Positions 54,404-63,354 of a stretch of DNA of 64,000 nt are shown piece after piece. Location: assembly GCA_963773585.1 (NCBI GenBank), contig CAVZBR010000001.1:868001-932000 (forward strand), in the 5' to 3' direction. How positions within the stretch are numbered: the first letter of the stretch is position 1; each line of letters begins with the position of its first letter. Below the pieces are notes generated by a model, which was not told the DNA's origin, ran no database searches, and was given only the letters and a program-made list of their open reading frames with translations. This DNA is from CAVXJN01 sp963773585 (GTDB lineage Bacteria; Pseudomonadota; Gammaproteobacteria; JASBUN01). The position numbers were made by a program, and so were the translations under genes.

Positions 54404-55654
54404 GTGAAAATTGCATATGTGTTAGAGACGTTCCCCGCGATTTCAGAGACGTTTGTTTTGAACGAAATTGTGGAACTCGTAAATCGAGGCCATGACGTCG
54501 AGATCATATCTATCAACAGGCCTGATGCGCACCTCCTGCGGGCTGGCGCGAAGCTGGGAATACGTACGTCGTACTTGGAAGAAATTTCGACAATGCATGC
54601 AGCTCTCGCGTGCATCAAACATTTTGTTGTGCATCCGATTCGGACGTCCAAATTCTTTCGCCAAGTCCGCAGACTCCCGGCGCAGTACTCTTGGTTGGCG
54701 AGGCGCACCTGTTTCATTGCTGCGAAGCTGCGTATCCATCCCGACGTGGTGCATGCGCATTTTATCGGGCCCGGCGCGCGAATCGCACTTTTATTAGGCG
54801 TATTGCTAGATAGGCCATTCACGGTCACCGCCCATCGTTATGACATATTTGATCGGCCCTTACCCGATCTGCCGCTGCTGGTAGCAAGCGCAAAGCGCTG
54901 TGTCACCGTGTCGGCATTTAACAGAGATTATCTCGTCAACAAATTCGGCGTACCAGCGGCACATATTGCAGTGGTGCCATGCGGCGTCAATACACGAGTT
55001 TTCACGCCGGAAACTGGGCCGTACGGAACGGAGTCAAAGCGAGTTCGGGGGCGAATCCTCAGTATCGGGCGCCTTGCGCCGGAAAAAGGAATGGATATAT
55101 TGATTGAAGCGGCTGAACGTTTGATGAGAAGCGGCGTGGACTTCAGCCTTCGGATTATTGGCGATGGCGCACTTAAAGACACTTTGACCAACCAAATCAA
55201 GGAGAAGGGACTAAACGGCAAGGTCGAGCTGTTGGGAGCGCAGTCCAGCGAGGTTGTGCTACAGGAACTGCGCCTTTCGGAGGTATTCGCGCTTGCAAGT
55301 ACGTCCGAAAGTCTAGGGGTGGTTTATTTGGAGGCTATGGCGACCGAAACCCCCGTTGTCGGGTCGGACGTACTCGGAGTTCCGGAAGTAATTCGAGATG
55401 GGGAAACTGGCTATCTGGTTCCACCAAATTCAGTCGATCAGATGGCCGGGCGCATAAAAGCGCTTCTCCAAAACCCTGCGCATGGCAGAAAGATGGGGCA
55501 GCGTGGACGAGAATGGGTCACGAAGCGTTTTACGCTGGCATCTCAGGTCGACGGCGTACTGTCGGTGTGGTTGGGCGCTGCGGAGCGGGCCGATCGCGAG
55601 GCGGCGCTCGACGAACGTACCGCCGAGAAGGCGAACAGCGAAAACCGCAGGTAA
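54404..55654 (+). CDS. Glycosyltransferase family 4 protein (WcaL/colanic-type)
   Basis: A 416-residue GT-B transferase. It opens MKIAYVLETFPAISETFVLNE, typical of colanic acid WcaL-like enzymes. The core has VVHAHFIGPGARIALLLG and PFTVTAHRYDIFDRP. The donor half has VPCGVNTRVFTP, RILSIGRLAPEKGMDILIEA and the EX7E block ASTSESLGVVYLEAMATETPVVG. GTG at 54404 has GGAG about ten bases before it. The C-terminal 25 residues are charged and Ala-rich. It lies upstream of the UDP-sulfoquinovose synthase gene, so it is a candidate sulfoquinovosyl transferase, though the sequence does not prove this. Confidence 0.87.
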   Translation: MKIAYVLETFPAISETFVLNEIVELVNRGHDVEIISINRPDAHLLRAGAKLGIRTSYLEEISTMHAALACIKHFVVHPIRTSKFFRQVRRLPAQYSWLARRTCFIAAKLRIHPDVVHAHFIGPGARIALLLGVLLDRPFTVTAHRYDIFDRPLPDLPLLVASAKRCVTVSAFNRDYLVNKFGVPAAHIAVVPCGVNTRVFTPETGPYGTESKRVRGRILSIGRLAPEKGMDILIEAAERLMRSGVDFSLRIIGDGALKDTLTNQIKEKGLNGKVELLGAQSSEVVLQELRLSEVFALASTSESLGVVYLEAMATETPVVGSDVLGVPEVIRDGETGYLVPPNSVDQMAGRIKALLQNPAHGRKMGQRGREWVTKRFTLASQVDGVLSVWLGAAERADREAALDERTAEKANSENRR

Positions 55655-55736
55655 GTGTTTAGGCCCTACGTCGGGATCACGTGCCTGAAACAGGAAGTTG
55701 TTGTAGATAAACCTACTTGCTGAAGCGGAGGTGTCT

Positions 55737-56999
55737 ATGAATATTCTGGTACTTGGAGGCGACGGGTTCTGCGGTTGGCCGACGTCATTGCACTTATCGA
55801 ACCTCGGGCATGATGTCATTATTGTCGATAACCTTTCCCGTAGGTGCATCGATATCGAGCTGGAAGCAGCATCGTTAACCCCGATTCAACCGATTGGCGC
55901 AAGACTTCGCGCCTGGAATGAAATTACCGGGAAAAGGATCGGCTTTGTCGATATTGATATATCAAAGCACTACCAACGCTTGTTGGATCTGATAGCGGAA
56001 AGAGAAATCGACGTGATTGTACATTTCGCGGAGCAGCGAGCCGCGCCTTATTCGATGAAGGGTCCGCGGCAAAAAATGTATACGGTCGACAACAATCTCA
56101 ACGCGACGCACAACACACTTTGTGCAATCGTCGAGTCCGGGCGCGATGTTCATCTGATTCATCTAGGGACAATGGGAGTATACGGATATGGAACAGCCGG
56201 AATGAAAATTCCGGAGGGGTATCTGAACGTCAAGGTAGTAAGCGACGATGGCAGCGTGATCGACAAAGAGATCCTATATCCGCCGAGCCCGGGTAGTGTC
56301 TATCATATGACAAAGACGCAGGATCAGTTATTTTTTGCCTTTTACAATCATAACGACGGAGTTCGTGTGACCGACCTTCATCAAGGAATCGTTTGGGGAA
56401 CGAATACTCCCGAAACGCTTTGCGACGATCGGTTGGTTAACAGGTTCGATTACGACGGCGATTATGGAACAGTGTTGAATCGATTCCTCATGCAAGCGGC
56501 AATAGGACACCCGTTGACGGTGCACGGAACCGGCGGCCAGACGAGGGCTTTTATTCATATCCGCGACACCGTGAAATGCATTCAGATAGCGATGGAGAAT
56601 GCGCCGAATACTGGCGAGAAAGTACGTATCTACAACCAGATGACAGAAACCCATCGTGTTCGGGACCTGGCGGTTATAGTAGCGGATATGACCGGCGCGG
56701 AAATTCAGTACCTGGACAATCCGCGCAATGAAGCATCCGAAAACGATCTCCACGTCGATAACAACTGCTTCCTGAAGTTAGGATTGAAGCCGATTACGCT
56801 GGAGGGCGGGCTGCTCACAGAGGTGGTCGATATTGCGAGAAAATACCGCGACCGCTGTGATATGGAAAAAATTGTCTGTAATTCGTATTGGACGCGATCC
56901 ATCAAAGAACGGTCGAATTTGGAAGCGCCTATCGACGTCGTTGCGCAAAATTCTCTTATTAAGCCATCGACGGAATCCGTCGAATCTCCGCAGTCATAG
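55737..56999 (+). CDS. sqdB: UDP-sulfoquinovose synthase (SQD1/SqdB-like)
   Basis: A 420-residue extended short-chain dehydrogenase that should make UDP-sulfoquinovose from UDP-glucose and sulfite. The NAD loop is GGDGFCGW (residues 7-14). HFAEQRAAPYSM matches the plant SQD1 segment as I remember it. The catalytic residues are all present: T145 in LGTMGVYGYG, then Y189 and K193 in the YxxxK motif VYHMTK. HQGIVWGT, NRFDYDGDYGTVLNRF and HPLTVHGTGGQTRAFIHIRD also match. ATG 55737 follows GGAGGTG closely; GTG 55731 is less likely. Most sulfoquinovose is made for membrane lipid; here it lies inside a polysaccharide operon without a lipid sulfoquinovosyltransferase in view. Confidence 0.9.
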   Translation: MNILVLGGDGFCGWPTSLHLSNLGHDVIIVDNLSRRCIDIELEAASLTPIQPIGARLRAWNEITGKRIGFVDIDISKHYQRLLDLIAEREIDVIVHFAEQRAAPYSMKGPRQKMYTVDNNLNATHNTLCAIVESGRDVHLIHLGTMGVYGYGTAGMKIPEGYLNVKVVSDDGSVIDKEILYPPSPGSVYHMTKTQDQLFFAFYNHNDGVRVTDLHQGIVWGTNTPETLCDDRLVNRFDYDGDYGTVLNRFLMQAAIGHPLTVHGTGGQTRAFIHIRDTVKCIQIAMENAPNTGEKVRIYNQMTETHRVRDLAVIVADMTGAEIQYLDNPRNEASENDLHVDNNCFLKLGLKPITLEGGLLTEVVDIARKYRDRCDMEKIVCNSYWTRSIKERSNLEAPIDVVAQNSLIKPSTESVESPQS

Positions 57000-57001
57000 T
57001 C

Positions 57002-57916
57002 ATGCTTACGCGTGTCTCGCTTCCACTTCAACAGCCTACATTCGAAGCTTCGGTTATCGTCTGCACGCGCGATCGTGCGCAACAGCTGCACGCCTTCCTC
57101 GAGTCTGTGGATGTGGAGCAGATGCGCGAACAGGGTTGTGAACTCGTGCTTGTGGATAATGGATCTGTTGATGATACGCCGGCGGTTTTAGGATCATTCG
57201 TGGAAGCGGTGGGATCCGGGGGTATTCAGTGGCTCACCGAACTACGGACGGGAAAGAGTTTTGCACTTAATGCGGGTCTGTCTGCAGCACGGGGCCGGAT
57301 TCTTGCGTTCACAGACGATGATTGTTACCTCGGTGAAAACTATTTTAGATCACTGCGCCAGGCATTCCGGACCGGCGATTTCGCCTATTGTGGAGGGCAA
57401 ATACGACTATACGACCCGCAGGATGCATTTTACGTATGTAACCACAATACCGAGCCATCGATGATACGGCCCTATGTATTTTTACCTGCCGGCCGAATTC
57501 AGGGTGCGAACATGGCCTTTCGTCGTGAAGTAGTCGAACGAATCGGAGGGTTCGACACCATGTTCGGGGCTGGCTTACGATTTCGCTGCGCCGATATTGA
57601 TTTCGCCGGGCGAGCCGCGCAGGCCGGATTTAAAGGAGCTCACGTTCCGGAACTAATTGTTTTTCATCATCACGGACGGCGGCATGGCGACGACCTCGAG
57701 AGACTCAAGCGCCAAAATGATTATGCCCGGGGGGCCTACTATGCGAAATTCATTCTTGCAGGGCATTGGCGATATCTAACCCGCTGGTTCAAGCTCAGCC
57801 TAAGACGGGGGAAGCAAAGTCGCTTCACGGAAGTGCGGGGCGCGTGGGCTTACGTGTGGGCGCGCGCCTGGCGTGCGCCGAAAGCGCTCAAAGAAAGTGG
57901 CAGGGTCAATAGTTGA
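57002..57916 (+). CDS. Glycosyltransferase family 2 protein
   Basis: A 304-residue GT-A transferase starting two bases after sqdB. Motifs are ASVIVCTRDRAQQLHAFLES, LVLVDNGSVDDTP, GRILAFTDDDCYLGENY (the DxD metal site) and GANMAFRREVVERIGGFD. The C terminus is basic and aromatic (RWFKLSLRRGKQSRF), possibly membrane-associating. It converges on, and overlaps by 11 bases, a minus-strand sulfotransferase gene. Close coupling to sqdB makes it a second candidate for sulfoquinovose transfer. The substrate is not shown. Confidence 0.88.
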   Translation: MLTRVSLPLQQPTFEASVIVCTRDRAQQLHAFLESVDVEQMREQGCELVLVDNGSVDDTPAVLGSFVEAVGSGGIQWLTELRTGKSFALNAGLSAARGRILAFTDDDCYLGENYFRSLRQAFRTGDFAYCGGQIRLYDPQDAFYVCNHNTEPSMIRPYVFLPAGRIQGANMAFRREVVERIGGFDTMFGAGLRFRCADIDFAGRAAQAGFKGAHVPELIVFHHHGRRHGDDLERLKRQNDYARGAYYAKFILAGHWRYLTRWFKLSLRRGKQSRFTEVRGAWAYVWARAWRAPKALKESGRVNS

Positions 57917-58733
57917 TACCAAAGTCCGCATAGATTTTAAATAGGGCCGCCTCTTCGTCAAGTACCCGCTGGCGAGTATCTTCGTCGTAAAATGTTTGCC
58001 AATGCTCGTCTGGGCTTCGCCTCGTTCCTTCGGGTGGCTGTATTGGTTCAGAGGATCGAACGAACTCGAGTTCGTCCTCAGAGTACCCGTACCTGGCTAA
58101 AGCTTGGAACAAGTCTTCGTTCAAGTGCTCGTTGCGAAGGAACTCCATGCGCGGAAGATCGGAAAGGTATGCGCCACTGGCGACGTAATGGCTATTCCAC
58201 CCACGCAACACGAGTTCGTGGCTGTGAAAGTGCATTATGGCGAATTGAAGCGTGTGTGGACCGATTTGGTCCGCGATCCCGTATTTTTCCACCAGCGGCC
58301 GGTTGCGATAGCTATGGTAATCGACAAATTCCGCAAATGTTAGATCGGGGAAATCTGGAAAAAGTCTTCGCAACTCTGGGAGCGGCGCGCAAGGGTGCGT
58401 TGCCCACCATGGGAAGCGATACATTGATACATATCGATCGAGCGGATTGCGAGCAATTGTGATTACAGGCAAGTGGCGATATTTGGCAGGTACCTGATCG
58501 AAACAGCCATGCTGATCCTTGATCGGGTGGTCACCCGCGACGATGGTATGCAGATTGGGGAAATGGTGTTCCTGGATGGGTCTTCGATTCGGACGAAGGA
58601 GTGCGCGCGCGGCTTTCGCAGCTATGGACCGTCTTGCAGATCGGCGCTCGTATATCTGTTTCAAGACAGAGCGAACGAAAGTGGATCCAGTCTTTGGAAA
58701 ATTGAGCAAGATAAATTCTTCAGTAATAATCAT
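57906..58733 (-). CDS. Sulfotransferase-family protein
   Basis: A roughly 275-residue sulfotransferase-like protein. The 5'-phosphosulfate loop is LNFPKTGSTFVRSVL near the N terminus, and the 3'-phosphate motif is ITIARNPLDRYVSMYRF. It lacks close similarity to the first sulfotransferase at 46605. The frame opens at 58763; I prefer ATG 58733 because MIITEEFILLNFPKTGST is the usual family opening, although neither start has a good ribosome site. It is on the minus strand, overlapping the end of the GT2 gene, so it has its own promoter or is read from the opposite side. Probable sulfate transfer to sugar. Confidence 0.82.
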   Translation of the reverse strand: MIITEEFILLNFPKTGSTFVRSVLKQIYERRSARRSIAAKAARALLRPNRRPIQEHHFPNLHTIVAGDHPIKDQHGCFDQVPAKYRHLPVITIARNPLDRYVSMYRFPWWATHPCAPLPELRRLFPDFPDLTFAEFVDYHSYRNRPLVEKYGIADQIGPHTLQFAIMHFHSHELVLRGWNSHYVASGAYLSDLPRMEFLRNEHLNEDLFQALARYGYSEDELEFVRSSEPIQPPEGTRRSPDEHWQTFYDEDTRQRVLDEEAALFKIYADFGINY

Positions 58734-58902
58734 GGGATACTGTCCGCTATGACGTTGGGTCATTCAAAGTCCGACATTAGATCTTCAACTCATCGTTCTT
58801 TCGAAATAGGACAGGTCTTTCCGTTTTCCGGGCACAAAGTAGCTACAGATGTCGCGGGGATGGATCGCGGTGCTGAATCTGCGCGGCGCCTGTGAATTTA
58901 AT

Positions 58903-59826
58903 ATGCTAAAGCAAATCATAAAGCAATTGCCGGGTATACGGGCAATCGTGCGCGAACGTGATTTATTGGCCGCGGAACTTGAAGAGCGAGGGCCGAAAAA
59001 GGTCCGCCGAGTAATAGGCAAAAAGAGCTATGTGATATCGGAAAAGATGTTTACAGAGGACCGGGAAGCCTGGCTCGATCCTGTTTATCGGGCAATGCTC
59101 GAAGACGCGCCCGGGCTGTTTGTGGATGTGGGGGTGAACGCGGGCCAAACGTTGATTAAGCTTCTGGGCATGAATTTTCGCGGACCTTATATCGGTTTTG
59201 AGCCGCAGATCGGGGCGGCGGCACAAGTGGAACAATTCATACATGAAAATGGATTGACGGACTTTACTATCCTTCCCGTAGCGCTATCTACCGAAGTATC
59301 AGCTTCTGAACTGCGAAGCAGAGGCAGGGGCGCAGCAGAATTGACATCCGAAGTCTCGAGCCTAGTACGGGGGTTCCGTCCTGAGGAGTTTTATACCGGT
59401 GGGCGCCGCGTATGCGCAATGCCGGGAGACCTGGTTCTGAGTGGTATGACCATAGCAATCTTGAAGGTGGACGTGGAGGGTGGCGAGCTCGAAGTAGTGA
59501 AAGGATTGACGGGGAGTCTTAAGGAATTTGCGCCGTTGATAGTCTTCGAAGTGCTGAATAGCGTGGTCCGGGTGACTGGTGAGGTCCTCCCGCCGGAGAT
59601 GGCTGAGTTTCGGCAAGCCCGGGCGAGTGATTTGGAACGTGTTTTGCGAGGCTTGGGGTATTCAGTCTATCAAATCGCGGGCGCAAGAGGACTTGTCAAA
59701 GTGGACACAATTAGATTGTCTTCCGATCCAGACCGCACTATCACCGATTACTTCGCGGTAACCGTGACGCGTGAAAAAAGGTTCATGGAAACTTACGAGC
59801 GGCATGCAAAACAGCGCAACGAGTAG
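58903..59826 (+). CDS. FkbM-family SAM-dependent methyltransferase
   Basis: A 307-residue protein with the FkbM pattern: LFVDVGVNAGQTLIKLL for SAM binding, YIGFEPQIGAAAQ, TILPVALSTE and ILKVDVEGGELEVVKGL. FkbM enzymes O-methylate sugars or other hydroxyls. I chose ATG 58903 (MLKQIIKQLPGIR); ATG 58849 adds 18 residues and also lacks a ribosome site. It follows a divergent promoter region with the sulfotransferase (58734-58902). The end overlaps the next gene by about 23 bases, suggesting coupling. Confidence 0.83.
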   Translation: MLKQIIKQLPGIRAIVRERDLLAAELEERGPKKVRRVIGKKSYVISEKMFTEDREAWLDPVYRAMLEDAPGLFVDVGVNAGQTLIKLLGMNFRGPYIGFEPQIGAAAQVEQFIHENGLTDFTILPVALSTEVSASELRSRGRGAAELTSEVSSLVRGFRPEEFYTGGRRVCAMPGDLVLSGMTIAILKVDVEGGELEVVKGLTGSLKEFAPLIVFEVLNSVVRVTGEVLPPEMAEFRQARASDLERVLRGLGYSVYQIAGARGLVKVDTIRLSSDPDRTITDYFAVTVTREKRFMETYERHAKQRNE

Positions 59827-60652
59827 CGAGAGTACACGTTTGAGATACGTAATTGGAACCGGTTGGTGGTGCGCCGGGGCGGCCACAGAGCAGCGCAAGG
59901 TGATGGGGGATGATTCAATCCGTGGTTCAGCATTTCACGCGCTGTGGTACGAATCGATCTGCAGGTTTACGTCGCCGGAAAAAATCCTCATTGTAGATAG
60001 TGCGTCCCCTGTTCCGCCCCCCATTGATCCGAGTGATCCGCGGTTGGAGCTCGTCTCGCTGAACTTCAATGCGGGCCATGCAACTAATTTGAAAGGCAAA
60101 TATTGTGGATGGATGCGATCTGTGTTGCTTGGCGCGCAATACGCGTTGATGTGCGATACGGACTACTTTGTTTATGTGGAGCAGGACGTGCTTTTATATG
60201 GCAAAGGGATTGTGGAGCATTGCGCGTCGAAGATGACGACGCCATTCATGTTCGGCGCTCCCGCGGATACGCCTCAGCCGTTGCAGCAATCGTTCTTTAT
60301 CGTGAGACGCGACGGCCTTGCGCAGTTGTTAGAAGGCATACACAAAATCGCACAACGGGATAACGAGATCGCGCCCGAGGTAAAGTTTGCGATGGCCGCG
60401 ACTAAGAGGTTTTGGCGACTAATGGGGTTTTTGGCGTGCCGCCAAGCAAGGTCTTGGCGCATCAATGCAGTTCGCAATTATATGATGGAACAATTCAGAG
60501 GGTTTGATTGGCTTCCGATAGGACATGGACGCTCGAAACCAATCGATTTCGGTCAACCCTACTTCTACTTTCAGCATGGCACTACTGAAGAAATCGAGCA
60601 ATACCGGCAACATCTCCTGGCTGATGGTAATCCGCGTCGAACATCTCTTTAG
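59804..60652 (+). CDS. Putative glycosyltransferase-like protein, uncharacterised
   Basis: A 282-residue protein with no family I can name with certainty. The opening LRYVIGTGWWCAG and ILIVDSASPVPPP suggest a Rossmann-like GT-A start. YALMCDTDYFVYVEQDVLLYG has a possible DxD metal site (DTD) and a second Asp nearby. GAPADTPQPLQQSFFIVRRD resembles acceptor-loop segments of GT-A enzymes. There are no membrane helices and no signal peptide. The frame opens at 59771; ATG 59804 gives a smaller overlap with the FkbM gene. It may transfer a sugar in the variable region. Confidence 0.6.
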   Translation: MQNSATSSESTRLRYVIGTGWWCAGAATEQRKVMGDDSIRGSAFHALWYESICRFTSPEKILIVDSASPVPPPIDPSDPRLELVSLNFNAGHATNLKGKYCGWMRSVLLGAQYALMCDTDYFVYVEQDVLLYGKGIVEHCASKMTTPFMFGAPADTPQPLQQSFFIVRRDGLAQLLEGIHKIAQRDNEIAPEVKFAMAATKRFWRLMGFLACRQARSWRINAVRNYMMEQFRGFDWLPIGHGRSKPIDFGQPYFYFQHGTTEEIEQYRQHLLADGNPRRTSL

Positions 60653-60736
60653 CGAACTGGCCCGCACTTATCCGCTGGACTGCGAGCGGTATCTGCCAAA
60701 TGAGCCGATGGATATTAGGCATGGCATGTCCCAACC

Positions 60737-61933
60737 GTGAGAACGACTTCCGGCGTAGAGCTTCCCGATATGCGTCTAATTTTCACTTCCGAAAAAGGTA
60801 TCAAACAAATGCGTTTCCTACGGCACACGCGCCCACCGGTCGCAAACAGCGGTTCCGAACCGCAGGCTGCACAGCTGCGCACGGATCTGAAAGCGACCGT
60901 GGACCATGTCGCCGGGCGACTCCTGTCGCGAGCGTCGCAGGTAGCACTTTTGGATTTTCCAGCCTACGCAAACGTTGGGGACAGCGCGATTTGGCTCGGC
61001 CAGATGTCGTTTTTGGGCCGTTGCGCGCGGCGCCCTCGATACATGAGTGATATCGCGACGCATTCCACGCGAGGTATGCAAAGACGAATCGGCGATGGAA
61101 CCATTCTACTGAGCGGTGGCGGAAATTTCGGAGATTTATGGTCAAAGCATCAGGAATTTCGTGAACATATCGTTTCTTCATTTCCGCGCAATCCGATCAT
61201 TCAGCTGCCGCAGTCGATGCATTTCAAGAACCCCGCGAACTTGCGAAAAGCTAGCGGCATATTTCGCCGACACAAGAACGTGACGATCTTAGTGCGGGAC
61301 GAGCAAAGTCGCGAACTGGCGCTCCGGCACTTGGCAGAGGACGTCAGGATGTGCCCGGATATGGCGTTCGCCATCGATGATGATCTGGTCCGCGAGGAGC
61401 CGATCGAACCGATATTATGGCTCGGGCGTCAGGACATTGAGGCATCTGGCCGAGCACATCCATGTCCCCAGGATGTCCACGTGGCAGACTGGCCCTCGAC
61501 AAATGAGTCTGGGTGGTTTCGTCTAGGAGAATACGTGCGTACGCAGCGCGCGCTGAGGCCGCGTCTTGAGCCGTTTTCGCGAGCTCCGTTGGGCTTCCTG
61601 TATGAACGTATAGCCCGTGCGCGTTTTCGGAGCGGGTGTAGCCTGTTGTCCCAGGGACGAGTGGTAATCACAGACAGACTCCACGGACACATACTGTGCT
61701 TGTTGTTGGGAATCGAGCACGTGCTGTTGGATAACAGCTATGGAAAGCTGAGCCGATTCTATAAATGCTGGACACAAGGTTCGCCGCTCGCACATTGGTG
61801 CGATTCGTCACAAGAAGCGTTGGAAACGGCACGTTGTTTGGCGGAGGGGCGCGATCTGCCCAGACCGCGGAGCGATGAAAGGGCTACGAAAGATGACTCG
61901 TCCGGCTGCTTGGTAGGCGGAAAAGTCCGATGA
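60737..61933 (+). CDS. Polysaccharide pyruvyl transferase family protein
   Basis: A 398-residue protein with the pyruvyl transferase pattern: ALLDFPAYANVGDSAIWLGQM, ILLSGGGNFGDLW, PIIQLPQSMHFKNPANLRK and VITDRLHGHILCLLLGIEHV. These enzymes add ketal pyruvate from PEP to sugar hydroxyls, as in GumL and ExoV, giving acidic groups. The start is unsettled: GTG 60737, ATG 60770 and ATG 60809 are all in frame before the conserved part. Its stop overlaps the ATG of the beta-helix gene (ATGA). It adds to the case for a highly acidic polymer. Confidence 0.87.
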   Translation: MRTTSGVELPDMRLIFTSEKGIKQMRFLRHTRPPVANSGSEPQAAQLRTDLKATVDHVAGRLLSRASQVALLDFPAYANVGDSAIWLGQMSFLGRCARRPRYMSDIATHSTRGMQRRIGDGTILLSGGGNFGDLWSKHQEFREHIVSSFPRNPIIQLPQSMHFKNPANLRKASGIFRRHKNVTILVRDEQSRELALRHLAEDVRMCPDMAFAIDDDLVREEPIEPILWLGRQDIEASGRAHPCPQDVHVADWPSTNESGWFRLGEYVRTQRALRPRLEPFSRAPLGFLYERIARARFRSGCSLLSQGRVVITDRLHGHILCLLLGIEHVLLDNSYGKLSRFYKCWTQGSPLAHWCDSSQEALETARCLAEGRDLPRPRSDERATKDDSSGCLVGGKVR

Positions 61934-63309
61934 TATTGACGTGGGGAGTTTTTCATTCCGCGGTCCGTAAGCCTTCGCTGGCACGTACGGCCTTCAGGGT
62001 GATGATGCTGTCGATGATCGGCTTTCTGTCGGTCGAGGCGTGCGCAAAAACAATCGTCGGCAACCCGTCTGATTATCTTTCGAAGCTACGCTCACTCGCT
62101 CCGGGTGACGTATTGTTCCTCGCCGCGGGAACTTACCGTCAGGATTTGCCCGTTCATAAACTAAACGGGTCACCCGATGCCTGGATCACCATAGAAGGAC
62201 CGCAGACCGGCGCTCCGGCTGAATTCTTGGCCCGTCCTCGTACAAATACCATCAGCATCGGGAATTCGAGTTACGTCGTCATTCGCAACCTGAAACTAGA
62301 GGGCACCGGACAGGATGCGGATGCGGTGAAAGGCGAGATAAAGACCAGATGGGCGCACCATATCACGATCGAGAACCTGACCATCAACGGCTACAACGCT
62401 TCGCAACAGGACGTCGCGATTTCGACAAAGTGTCCGGCATGGAACTGGGTCATTCGCAACAATGTGATCAACGGTGCTGGGACCGGAATGTACCTGGGTG
62501 ATTCAGATGGTTCTGCGCCGTTTATTGCCGGCGTGATCGAGAATAATCTGGTAACGGATACGCGCGGCTACAACATCGAAATCAAACATCAGGTGCGTCG
62601 CCCGGTCGGTTTGCCCGACCTGGGGCCCGGGCCGTTCGATACGATCATTCGGTACAACGTGTTCAGTAAGGAACATAACGGGTCCGTAGAGAACATGGCG
62701 CGGCCCAATGTGCTGGTCGGCCATTTTCCAAAGCACGGCCCTGGCGCGGAAGACCGTTATTTGATCTACGGAAATTTCTTTTACCAGAATCCTACAGAGC
62801 GTCTCTTCCAGGGCGAGGGTACTGTGGCGCTCTATGATAACTTGTTCATCAATGATGTCGGGGATGCGATTTCGATTCAGCCACATAAATGGATACCCAG
62901 ACGTATACAAATCTTTCATAACACCGTTTTGGCGCGTGATGCCGGCATCCTTGTTACGGGCGCGCCGGCCACGGAGGTGCAGGAAGTGATTGGGAATGCC
63001 GTGTTCGCCGCGCAGCCTTTGCGTGGAGGTGACCATCGCGGCAATTTTGTGGCTGCACGATCCGCCGCAAAACGATCTTTGGTGAATCCGACGAGCCGCG
63101 ATGCACTTGATTTGCATCCAGTCGACGACTCACTGAAGGGCATGCCGGAAGCCAATCAGCTCATGGAGATGTTTCAGGACGGGAGCTGTGACTTCGATGG
63201 CCGCTTGCGAGACGGTAGCTTTCGAGGTGCATACGCGGGGCGGGGCACGAGCGCGAGATGGCGCCCGGAGTTAACACGACAGCCACACGTGGAGCCGTGC
63301 GCAAAATGA
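61930..63309 (+). CDS. Secreted right-handed beta-helix protein
   Basis: A 459-residue protein with an N-terminal hydrophobic segment (MMLSMIGFLSVEACA) after about 24 residues. The rest is parallel beta-helix with recurring N/I/V coils: YVVIRNLKLEGTGQDADAV, HITIENLTINGYN, NWVIRNNVINGAGTGMYLG and GVIENNLVTDTRGYNIEIK. Such folds are found in polysaccharide lyases, epimerases and hydrolases, and often act on alginate-like uronic polymers. No catalytic set is clear. It is coupled to the pyruvyl transferase gene. It may trim or epimerise the polymer in the periplasm. Confidence 0.8.
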   Translation: MILTWGVFHSAVRKPSLARTAFRVMMLSMIGFLSVEACAKTIVGNPSDYLSKLRSLAPGDVLFLAAGTYRQDLPVHKLNGSPDAWITIEGPQTGAPAEFLARPRTNTISIGNSSYVVIRNLKLEGTGQDADAVKGEIKTRWAHHITIENLTINGYNASQQDVAISTKCPAWNWVIRNNVINGAGTGMYLGDSDGSAPFIAGVIENNLVTDTRGYNIEIKHQVRRPVGLPDLGPGPFDTIIRYNVFSKEHNGSVENMARPNVLVGHFPKHGPGAEDRYLIYGNFFYQNPTERLFQGEGTVALYDNLFINDVGDAISIQPHKWIPRRIQIFHNTVLARDAGILVTGAPATEVQEVIGNAVFAAQPLRGGDHRGNFVAARSAAKRSLVNPTSRDALDLHPVDDSLKGMPEANQLMEMFQDGSCDFDGRLRDGSFRGAYAGRGTSARWRPELTRQPHVEPCAK

Positions 63310-63354
63310 GAATTTCAACTTTTTCGCCCAGCATAGCGACAACTGCGGTACCGA

